From JBCBWG01 sp964579305 (GTDB lineage: Bacteria > Pseudomonadota > Alphaproteobacteria > Rhizobiales > Hyphomicrobiaceae), in assembly GCA_964579305.1 (NCBI GenBank), contig CAZOGY010000158.1, positions 1-7,097 on the forward strand: a DNA stretch of 7,097 bases, given 5' to 3'. Shown here piece after piece: positions 1-5,512 of this stretch. A program made the translations under genes and the position numbers. Under the pieces are notes generated by a model. The model had not been told where the DNA came from. It saw only the letters and a list, made by a program, of their open reading frames with translations, and ran no database searches. Each line of letters opens with the position of its first letter. The stretch's first letter is position 1.

Positions 1-65
1 TGCTGCGCGAAGAGACAAGTCACGCGTCGGCTTAATGCATGTCGCGTCCAGTCAGATCCACGCCC

Positions 66-83
66 AAAGGCCGCAAAGCGGCC
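66..83 (-). terminator. Weak candidate terminator downstream of aas
   Basis: On the minus strand GGCCGC, a three-base TTT loop and GCGGCC (69-83) form a six-pair all-GC stem, followed by only three T residues (66-68). It lies about 110 bases after the aas stop codon. The short U-run makes intrinsic termination uncertain. The overlapping perfect palindrome CGGCCCGGGCCG (79-90) offers an alternative fold. Confidence 0.3.
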
Positions 84-90
84 CGGGCCG

Positions 91-121
91 TCGATGTTCG
101 TGTTCGAAACATCGACACGAA
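91..121. repeat. Two overlapping, mutually exclusive hairpins downstream of aas
   Basis: TCGATGTT (91-98) pairs with AACATCGA (108-115) around a nine-base loop. TTCGTGT (97-103) pairs with ACACGAA (115-121) around an eleven-base loop. The stems share bases 97-98 and 115, so only one can form completely. The rest of 1-191 is GC-rich with an ACGGCCCG direct repeat (123-130, 147-154). I see no gene there. Confidence 0.4.
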
Positions 122-191
122 AACGGCCCGCCCCCGCGGAGGGCCAACGGCCCGAACCGAACCGCGGCAGAACCGGCCGTACAAAGCCTTA

Positions 192-3100
192 TTATTCGGC
201 CGCCGCCAATTGCGCAGCCGCGGGGTCGGCCACAAGTTTCGCAACCTTGACGAAGTCCGGTTTGCCAGAACCAAGGACGGGCACGCGGTCCACAACACGC
301 ACCTCGGCCGGCACCATCAGCTCAGTGGCACCTTGCTGGCGCGCAAACGCCAGAAAGTCTGACCTGTTGGCGCCAGCTTTCTCCGTGACCATGATCAGCC
401 GCTCGCCTTTGCGCGGGTCCGGCACGGCGACCACGACACTGAGCACACCGGGCCAGAGCTCGGCGGCCATGGTTTCAACCGCCGCAAGCGAGACCATTTC
501 GCCGCCGATCTTTGCGAACCGCTTTGCGCGTCCCTTGATCGCGATGAAGCCGCGTTCGTCGAAAGCCACGATATCGCCCGTATCGTGCCAGCCGCCCGGC
601 GGGGGCTCAAGAACACCCGGCCTGTCGGCGCGATAATACCCCAACATCACATTGGGTCCCGAAACCGAAAGCCGGCCCCCGTCCTCAATGCCCGGCACCG
701 GTTCAAGCTTCGCCTTGACCATCGGCAACAGGCGCCCGACCGAGCCGGTGCGATTGGCAAGCGGTGTGTTGACCGCAATCACCGGGCCGGCTTCGGTGAC
801 GCCGTAGCCTTCCAGGATCGCCGTGCCGAACCGCTCCATGTAAATGTCGCGCGTCTTCGGTTTCACCGGTTCCGCGCCGGCAACGATCATGCGCACATTG
901 CGGAAATCATAAGGATGTGCGGTGCGCGCATAGCCGTTCAGGAACGTGTCCGTGCCAAAGACGATCGTCGCATTCGTTTGATACACAAGCTCAGGCACGA
1001 TCCGGTAGTGCAGCGGCGAGGGATAAAGATACACCGGTACCCCAGCGACCAGCGGCATCACGAGCCCGCCCGTGAGACCAAAGGCATGGAAGACCGGCAG
1101 CACGTTAAAAAGCTTGTCCTCGCCATCAGCCGCAACCACGGTCAGCACCTGGCAGGCGTTGCTGAGAATGTTGCGATGCGACAGCACAACGGCTTTCGGC
1201 GCACCTTCAGACCCAGAGGTAAACAGGATCGCGGCTGGGTCGGAGGGTTTGCGCACAACGATCGGTTTCGTGCCGCGGCGCATGGCGGTGAGTTTCTGGC
1301 GCAGTCCAATGCGCGCACGCACATCTTCCAGATAGACCACGCGGGCCACCGCCGAGATGGCTTCGATCAGTTTTTCAAGGTGCGCGCGTTCCACAAACGC
1401 ACGCGACGTCAGCACCGTTTTAACCTGCGCCGTCCCGCAAGCAGACACGACATTGCCCGGCCCCGCCGTGAAGTTCAGCATCGCTGGGACCCGTCCGGCG
1501 CAATGCATGGCAAAGAACGTGACCGCAGCGCCAGCCGTGTTCGGCAGCATCATCCCGACCGCTTCCCCCGGCACGGTCACTTTGGCGATTTCCGCGCCAA
1601 GCGCCTGCGCGCCGATGATCAACCTCCCGTAGGAGAGCTTGGTGTTGAGCGGGTCCTCGATGATCGGTTTTTTGGTGTCGCGTTCACTGGCGGCATCGGC
1701 CAGGGCCTGGAACAGCGTCCGGTCGATGTTTGCCGTCTGCGCAGCCGCATCGACCATGATGTCCTGCAGGGCAGCGCTTGCGGCTTGCCGGCGGGCCTTG
1801 CCGCGCAGTGTCTTGTCGACCGGTAACTCCCTTGGCGGAAGGATTTCAACCGTCACTTTCGGGAACCATTGCTTCCGCGTCTGTGAGCGCCGCAGATAAC
1901 TCCAGGACGACCGCTCCAACCCCGAAATCCGCACCGGTACGACAACCGCATCGGCCTTATCGGCGATCATCGCGGCGCCGTCATAGACTTTCATGAGACC
2001 GCCGGTGACGGTGAGGCGCCCCTCTGGAAAGATAACGAGCGTTTCGCCGTTCTTGACCTCGTTGACGAGATGGCGCGTTGCGAGCGGTCGCGTTGGGTCC
2101 AGCAGATAGGATTTGATCAGCCCGAGGAACGGCCGCACCCACCAAGCCTGGGCGATCGTTGTGTCAATGGCGAAGGCGGCATGCCCCGGCAGAACCGAAT
2201 TCAACACCGGCCCGTCCATGAACGAGACGTGGTTGGGCGCAATGATCGCGCGTGTGCCCTCAGGCGGCAGGTTCTTACGCCCCTTCACCTTGAGGCCGTA
2301 GAACGCCTTGAAGATCGCATAGCTGAGATCGCGCACGGCATCGCGGCCCCAAACACGCAGGATCAGAAAAAACGCAAGCACGTTCAGTGCAGCAAGCGCG
2401 GCAAAAACGGCCGCCGAAGACACGCCGTACTGCCCTTGCCCCAGAGCCAGAGCGAGACTTCCAACCGTCATGAACGCGGCATTGAGAATGTTGACGGCGG
2501 CGATCGTGCGGGCCCGGCGTTCGGGCCGCGACCAGGCTTGAACGGCTGCAAACGACGGCACGATGAACAAGCCCCCCGCCGCTGACAGACCAAACAGGGC
2601 AATGATCAACTGCCAGCCGTTCGGGCTTTGCAAGAAGCCTTGCCACGTCAGGGTCGGTTCGCCCGTGACCAGCGGAAGACCCGAAATCAGCCAGGCGGCA
2701 TAGAGTGAAAAGCCGCCCATCAGCAGCGCACCGAGCGGCACCAAACCCAGGTTGGGCCTGTGGTGCGACGCCCGCGCAGCAAGCCAGGAACCGAACGCAA
2801 TGCCGACGGTAAAGATGGCCAGGCAAAGCGTCGCGACGGTTTCCACCCCGCCAATGTTTTCGCGAACAACGATCGGCAAGAGCGTCAAGGAGACGATGCC
2901 CGCCATCCAGAACCAGCTTGTGACGAGGCCGCCGATCCAGAGCCGACGGTCTTCGCGCAACTCCGCCAACAGCCGGAACGTCGATGCCAGCGGATTTTTT
3001 GTAATCGCAAGATCGGGCTGCGCTTGGCCAGTCCGCGGGATCATTGTCGCAGAGCCGTATCCGAGCGCTGCAAACGCGATCATCAAAATGCTCACCAGCC

Positions 3101-3626
3101 AGATCGGAAGCAGCGGAGCGCCGGTCCCATCCGACGACAGCGCAAGCCCGCCGGCAATCGTGCCGCCGAGGATGGCCAGAAACGTCGCGCCTTCAACGAG
3201 CGCGTTGGCCGCGGGCAGTTCGCGCGTTTCCAAGTGATCCGGCAGGATGCCGTACTTGATGGGTCCAAACAGCGCGGCCATGCAGCCAAAGCCGAACAAA
3301 GCCACAAAGAGCAGCGGCATACTCGTCAACATGAAGCCGGCGGCTGCCGTCGCAGCCAGCGGGACTTCCGCGATCTTGATCCAGCGCGCCACGTGCGCCT
3401 TGTCGAAGCGGTCCGATAGTTCACCGCCAAGCGCCGACAGGAAGAAGAACGGCGCAACAAGCGTCGCACTCGCCAGCGCGACCAGCGTCGCCCCTTCGTC
3501 CCGCCCGATTTGGTACAGGATCAGGATCACAAGCGCGGTCTTGAGGAAGTTGTCGTTCAGCGCCGAAAGAAATTGGCACCAGAAGATCGGTGCGAAACGG
3601 CGCGAGCCCATGAGGCTCTTGAACAT
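192..3626 (-). CDS. aas: LplT-Aas fusion: lysophospholipid transporter / 2-acylglycerophosphoethanolamine acyltransferase / acyl-ACP synthetase
   Basis: The predicted 1144-residue inner-membrane protein should flip lysophospholipid inward and re-acylate it with a fatty acid activated by ATP. Residues 1 to about 425 are a multi-span MFS transporter resembling LplT, opening with ALNDNFLK (22-29). Residues about 440-620 are a PlsC-type acyltransferase with NHVSFMD (465-471, the HX4D box) and FPEGR (533-537); this stretch closely resembles E. coli Aas as I remember it. Residues about 650-1130 are an AMP-forming synthetase with TSGSEGAPK (803-811), GYGVTE (940-945), TGD (1016-1018) and a C-terminal GSGKPD whose Lys1122 matches the catalytic lysine. 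In E. coli, LplT and the 719-residue Aas are separate neighbouring genes; here they are fused. The frame is open further upstream, to 3752, but ATG 3626 has GGAG six bases before it, and ATG 3638 overlaps that GGAG. All key motifs are intact, so it is probably active. Substrate choice is inferred from family. Confidence 0.93.
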   Translation of the reverse strand: MFKSLMGSRRFAPIFWCQFLSALNDNFLKTALVILILYQIGRDEGATLVALASATLVAPFFFLSALGGELSDRFDKAHVARWIKIAEVPLAATAAAGFMLTSMPLLFVALFGFGCMAALFGPIKYGILPDHLETRELPAANALVEGATFLAILGGTIAGGLALSSDGTGAPLLPIWLVSILMIAFAALGYGSATMIPRTGQAQPDLAITKNPLASTFRLLAELREDRRLWIGGLVTSWFWMAGIVSLTLLPIVVRENIGGVETVATLCLAIFTVGIAFGSWLAARASHHRPNLGLVPLGALLMGGFSLYAAWLISGLPLVTGEPTLTWQGFLQSPNGWQLIIALFGLSAAGGLFIVPSFAAVQAWSRPERRARTIAAVNILNAAFMTVGSLALALGQGQYGVSSAAVFAALAALNVLAFFLILRVWGRDAVRDLSYAIFKAFYGLKVKGRKNLPPEGTRAIIAPNHVSFMDGPVLNSVLPGHAAFAIDTTIAQAWWVRPFLGLIKSYLLDPTRPLATRHLVNEVKNGETLVIFPEGRLTVTGGLMKVYDGAAMIADKADAVVVPVRISGLERSSWSYLRRSQTRKQWFPKVTVEILPPRELPVDKTLRGKARRQAASAALQDIMVDAAAQTANIDRTLFQALADAASERDTKKPIIEDPLNTKLSYGRLIIGAQALGAEIAKVTVPGEAVGMMLPNTAGAAVTFFAMHCAGRVPAMLNFTAGPGNVVSACGTAQVKTVLTSRAFVERAHLEKLIEAISAVARVVYLEDVRARIGLRQKLTAMRRGTKPIVVRKPSDPAAILFTSGSEGAPKAVVLSHRNILSNACQVLTVVAADGEDKLFNVLPVFHAFGLTGGLVMPLVAGVPVYLYPSPLHYRIVPELVYQTNATIVFGTDTFLNGYARTAHPYDFRNVRMIVAGAEPVKPKTRDIYMERFGTAILEGYGVTEAGPVIAVNTPLANRTGSVGRLLPMVKAKLEPVPGIEDGGRLSVSGPNVMLGYYRADRPGVLEPPPGGWHDTGDIVAFDERGFIAIKGRAKRFAKIGGEMVSLAAVETMAAELWPGVLSVVVAVPDPRKGERLIMVTEKAGANRSDFLAFARQQGATELMVPAEVRVVDRVPVLGSGKPDFVKVAKLVADPAAAQLAAAE

Positions 3627-3630
3627 GGCA

Positions 3631-3635
3631 GACTC
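3631..3635. promoter_or_regulatory. GANTC (CcrM-type) site in the aas translation initiation region
   Basis: GACTC on the plus strand (GAGTC on the minus strand), one of only three GANTC sites found on reading all 7097 bases. In many alphaproteobacteria CcrM methylates the adenine in GANTC, and such sites are concentrated in intergenic or promoter DNA. The motif is seen; its methylation here is inferred. Confidence 0.5.
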
Positions 3636-3636
3636 C
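3633..3636 (-). promoter_or_regulatory. Ribosome binding site that decides the aas start
   Basis: On the minus strand GGAG lies six bases (TCTGCC) before ATG 3626. The same bases belong to an upstream in-frame ATG at 3638 and to a GAGTC site (3631-3635), so the ribosome site and a potential CcrM methylation site overlap. Confidence 0.6.
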
Positions 3637-3660
3637 ATCTGGGGCTTTGAGCCTCGGGTT

Positions 3661-3700
3661 CGTGCATCCGTTATCTCAGAAAATAGTTGTCCGATGCACG
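3661..3700. repeat. 8-bp inverted repeat in the aas leader
   Basis: CGTGCATC (3661-3668) is perfectly repeated inverted as GATGCACG (3693-3700), with 24 AT-rich bases between. On the minus-strand RNA it would form a hairpin ending 35 bases before the aas start codon. As DNA it could be an operator with half-sites three helical turns apart (32 bases start to start). Neither role is shown. Confidence 0.45.
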
Positions 3701-3750
3701 GCTTTTTGAGGCTCAGCCGTCCGCGCGTCTGGAACGTTGGCCTCAGTTCC
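3698..3750. repeat. Two further inverted repeats in the aas leader
   Basis: ACGGCT (3698-3703) pairs with AGCCGT (3715-3720). GGAAC (3731-3735) pairs with GTTCC (3746-3750). The first overlaps the end of the CGTGCATC/GATGCACG repeat, so the two stems cannot form fully together. The GGAAC/GTTCC pair sits at the predicted transcription start of aas. Confidence 0.35.
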
Positions 3751-3752
3751 AC

Positions 3753-3781
3753 ATATCGGAGCGCGATGAACCCTGTTCAAA
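3753..3781 (-). promoter_or_regulatory. Candidate sigma-70 promoter for aas
   Basis: Reading the minus strand, TTTGAA (3776-3781) is followed after 17 bases by CGATAT (3753-3758). Against the alphaproteobacterial housekeeping pattern CTTGAC-N17-CTATAT this matches four of six and five of six positions. Transcription would begin near 3745 and give a leader of about 120 bases before the ATG. The call rests on pattern alone. Confidence 0.3.
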
Positions 3782-3857
3782 TCGGCGCAACCGGCAACGG
3801 TCAGCAATCACCGGCATGCGAGAGCCGCGGGCCAGATCAGCAGCCCTGATGCGATAC

Positions 3858-3894
3858 CCGATCTTACGGAATCGCTTTGCGAGTCTCAGATCGG
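3858..3894. repeat. Composite stem-loop after the glucosaminidase gene
   Basis: CCGATCT (3858-3864) pairs with AGATCGG (3888-3894). Inside, TCGC (3872-3875) pairs with GCGA (3879-3882) around a TTT loop, giving a two-tier hairpin with an internal loop. On the minus strand it begins 36 bases after the glucosaminidase stop codon, where a transcript end is expected, but no T-run follows, so it is not a classic intrinsic terminator. It may act as a 3' end stabiliser. Confidence 0.4.
3869..3885. promoter_or_regulatory. Pair of GANTC (CcrM-type) sites inside a hairpin
   Basis: GAATC (3869-3873) and GAGTC (3881-3885) begin 12 bases apart, close to one helical turn, within the stem-loop at 3858-3894. 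Apart from the site at 3631-3635 they are the only GANTC sites in the window. Methylation is inferred from what is known of CcrM in alphaproteobacteria. Confidence 0.5.
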
Positions 3895-3930
3895 ATGAGA
3901 GTGCTCTATCACGTTGCCGAGGCCTGGATT

Positions 3931-5217
3931 TTAGCTGCCGACAATCCGCGCGGTCCCGGTCTTGCCGGTGGCCGAACGCCAATGGATTGTTCCACCACTG
4001 CGTTTCACCACGCGAATGCAGTTCTTTTCGCGGTCGAGCCATACCCGCCAGCGAATGCACAACATGTCGTCTTCCACCCACCACTTTCCGTGGTCGATCC
4101 GGGATCCGAGAAAAAACGAATACCCGTTGGCGTGGCCGATCGCCTGGCCATCGGCGCGAAATTCGATCGGGATCGTCGCGCCCATAGCCATCGTCAAGCG
4201 CACTTTTTGCCCGCTGACGAGTGTTTCAAGGGGATGCTTTTCTGGCTCGTGTTGCGGCGCGGAGCCCGGCTCCGGAACCTGCGCGCCAGCGACACGCCGC
4301 ACCGGCGTGATCGCAACCGTCTTCGGATTGGCCTGAGCGCGCGGCGCTTCAACCCGGCGCTGGCCGGGACGCCGCTCCCGACCGTCTCGGTCTGCGTCGC
4401 GCGGCACCCCGTCGCTGCCGAGCCGTGATGGGGCAGGCTTTGCCACAACACGCCATCCGCCGCTTGCGGGCTCCCGACCGCTGGACGTGCCTTGCGCGGG
4501 CGGCTGGTCCGCACTCCAGCCCCGCGCCAACTGCGGCGGTCGCACCATCGCTGCAGCAACAACCGATTTCCGGCTGGATTGGCAGTTCCGCTCAAAGAAC
4601 GCGGTTGCAAGCGACGATAACTTGCGCACGTAGCTTTCCTGACCAAGCTTCCAGCGCAACGCGAGATCGCCGAACGTGACCGGCCGGCCCAGCTTTGCCC
4701 GCCAAGGCTCAAGCACGGCCCATTCCTGAACGCGGCGCGTGCGTTCGGCCGTCGGATTGGCGATGCGCACACCGGCATAGATCAGCAGGTGTTCCAGGTG
4801 GGCGCGCACACCAGCGCTGAGCGTTTCAAAACTTTCGCCCGCAACGCCAGGCCCAGCAGCTCCAAGGTTTGCAAGATTGTTCTGCTCTGGTGCAACCGGC
4901 CCGGGCACGTTGGGCGCGCGTTGGAACGTGAGATCGCCGGTCTCCAGCAGCATGTGGAAATACGCATAATCCCACCGCAGACCCAAGGCTGCGCCGTCCC
5001 GCGCGTAAAGCCCGGCAAGCTGGAGATAGCGTTCTTCCACTCTCGGGTTCCGCGCACGCAAAAAGTCATTCAGCCGCTCCGGCGTCACGCAGGCTGGGAC
5101 AGCGTTGTTTTCTGCGTTGGTCAGCACACGTGGCATCGCCCGAACGCTGGCCACAAACGCCAGAAGGGCCAATGCCATCAAAAATATACGGAGTGGAGCT
5201 GACAGAACGCGAACCAC
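3931..5217 (-). CDS. Exported glucosaminidase-domain protein (predicted peptidoglycan hydrolase) with C-terminal Cys-containing domain
   Basis: The 428-residue product starts with a signal peptide (hydrophobic core about 7-24, likely cut after VRA at residue 27), so it should act in the periplasm or at the surface. Residues about 41-213 resemble the bacterial glucosaminidase/Flg-J-type lysozyme-like fold: FHMLLETG carries the probable catalytic Glu92, then NNLANLG (113-119) and an AGVRAHLEHLLIYA helix (about 135-148). The family cleaves the glycan strand of peptidoglycan. Residues about 214-330 are a Pro/Arg/Ala/Gln-rich linker, probably disordered. Residues about 333-428 form a small beta-rich domain with GKWWVEDDMLCIRW and a second cysteine (Cys387, Cys400), like unnamed domains of other alphaproteobacterial secreted proteins; its role is unknown. 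The frame opens at TTG 5223, but GTG 5217 has GAGG six bases upstream and is preferred. aas follows on the same strand after 304 bases. The enzyme family is fairly sure; activity and substrate are not. Confidence 0.85.
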   Translation of the reverse strand: MVRVLSAPLRIFLMALALLAFVASVRAMPRVLTNAENNAVPACVTPERLNDFLRARNPRVEERYLQLAGLYARDGAALGLRWDYAYFHMLLETGDLTFQRAPNVPGPVAPEQNNLANLGAAGPGVAGESFETLSAGVRAHLEHLLIYAGVRIANPTAERTRRVQEWAVLEPWRAKLGRPVTFGDLALRWKLGQESYVRKLSSLATAFFERNCQSSRKSVVAAAMVRPPQLARGWSADQPPAQGTSSGREPASGGWRVVAKPAPSRLGSDGVPRDADRDGRERRPGQRRVEAPRAQANPKTVAITPVRRVAGAQVPEPGSAPQHEPEKHPLETLVSGQKVRLTMAMGATIPIEFRADGQAIGHANGYSFFLGSRIDHGKWWVEDDMLCIRWRVWLDREKNCIRVVKRSGGTIHWRSATGKTGTARIVGS

Positions 5218-5223
5218 CGACAA

Positions 5224-5227
5224 CCTC
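5224..5227 (-). promoter_or_regulatory. Ribosome binding site favouring the GTG 5217 start
   Basis: On the minus strand GAGG is separated from GTG 5217 by TTGTCG, six bases. The alternative TTG at 5223 directly abuts GAGG, leaving no spacer, so GTG is the better start although it is the less obvious one from frame length. Confidence 0.55.
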
Positions 5228-5238
5228 AGGTCACTTGT

Positions 5239-5253
5239 GCGGGACTTGCCCGC
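5239..5253. repeat. Short hairpin in the glucosaminidase mRNA leader
   Basis: GCGGG (5239-5243) pairs with CCCGC (5249-5253) around a five-base loop. On the minus-strand RNA it ends 11 bases before the GAGG ribosome site. It could affect translation, but five pairs in GC-rich DNA may be chance. Confidence 0.25.
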
Positions 5254-5434
5254 AAAACGCTAAATGCAGCCAATGCGTTGGGTCGGCGGGGCGCACGGCT
5301 AGGCTTGGGTCAGTGGACGGCAAGTCCGGCAGCAGCAAGGCAGTTTCGCGCCCAAGCCGCCGCATTATCCTGGTGTGGCCCGTCCAACAGCTTCAAGTTG
5401 GCAGGTTAGATGTTCATGCCTGCGGAAGTCTTAA

Positions 5435-5461
5435 CCAACGCTTCAAAAAAGCCCGCGTTGG
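5435..5461. repeat. 7-bp inverted repeat upstream of the reductase gene
   Basis: CCAACGC (5435-5441) and GCGTTGG (5455-5461) are perfect inverted copies around 13 bases containing AAAAAA. The repeat lies about 50-80 bases before the reductase start codon, where an operator or a leader hairpin could sit. No U-run follows the second arm on the plus strand, so it is not a terminator for that direction. Confidence 0.4.
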
Positions 5462-5501
5462 CGTCCGGCATCCTGAGCGTGGAAATCGCGAAAGACAATC
5501 T

Positions 5502-5507
5502 GGGAGG
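5502..5507 (+). promoter_or_regulatory. Ribosome binding site for the reductase gene
   Basis: GGGAGG ends five bases before GTG 5513. A second GGAG (5518-5521) ends six bases before ATG 5528, so both starts have usable sites; the first is the stronger match to the 16S tail. Confidence 0.55.
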
Positions 5508-5512
5508 CTGAC

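Larger units (their letters stand above)
3627..3930. other. 304-base intergenic region between the glucosaminidase gene and aas
   Basis: No convincing gene lies here: the reading frames crossing it are extensions or shadows of the neighbours. It holds a hairpin just after the glucosaminidase stop (3858-3894), a candidate aas promoter (3753-3781), three inverted repeats in the presumed aas leader (3661-3750) and all three GANTC sites of the window. The transcribed leader of aas would be about 120 bases if the promoter is right. A small RNA could also hide here, but I see no signature that names one. Confidence 0.6.
5218..5512. other. 295-base divergent intergenic region
   Basis: It separates the glucosaminidase gene (leftward) from the reductase gene (rightward), so promoters for both must lie here or in it. 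I could not find a convincing -35/-10 pair for either. It carries the small hairpin at 5239-5253 and the longer inverted repeat at 5435-5461. The plus-strand frame running through it (5130-5516) has no ribosome site or recognisable domain and overlaps the real gene on the other strand. Confidence 0.5.

Noticed and set aside
39..636. Plus-strand frames beginning near 39 and 94
   Set aside because: They run into the 3' end of aas on the opposite strand, show low-complexity Arg/Pro/Thr-rich composition, and match no family.
585..1826. A 413-residue plus-strand open frame opposite aas
   Set aside because: It is the antisense shadow of a gene with unambiguous motifs; it is Arg/His-rich, without domains or a ribosome site, as expected opposite high-GC coding sequence.
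3731..3750. GGAAC on the minus strand followed by CGTT, recalling an EcfG general-stress promoter
   Set aside because: The spacing is only nine bases instead of about 16-17; the pair is better described as an inverted repeat GGAAC/GTTCC.
2760..3849. Several plus-strand frames opposite the MFS part of aas and across its upstream gap
   Set aside because: Shadows of the transporter domain; no ribosome sites and composition rich in Arg, Gln, His and Ser.
4194..4778. Second minus-strand frame inside the glucosaminidase gene
   Set aside because: It overlaps the well-supported frame for its full length and covers the linker, where biased composition keeps other frames open.
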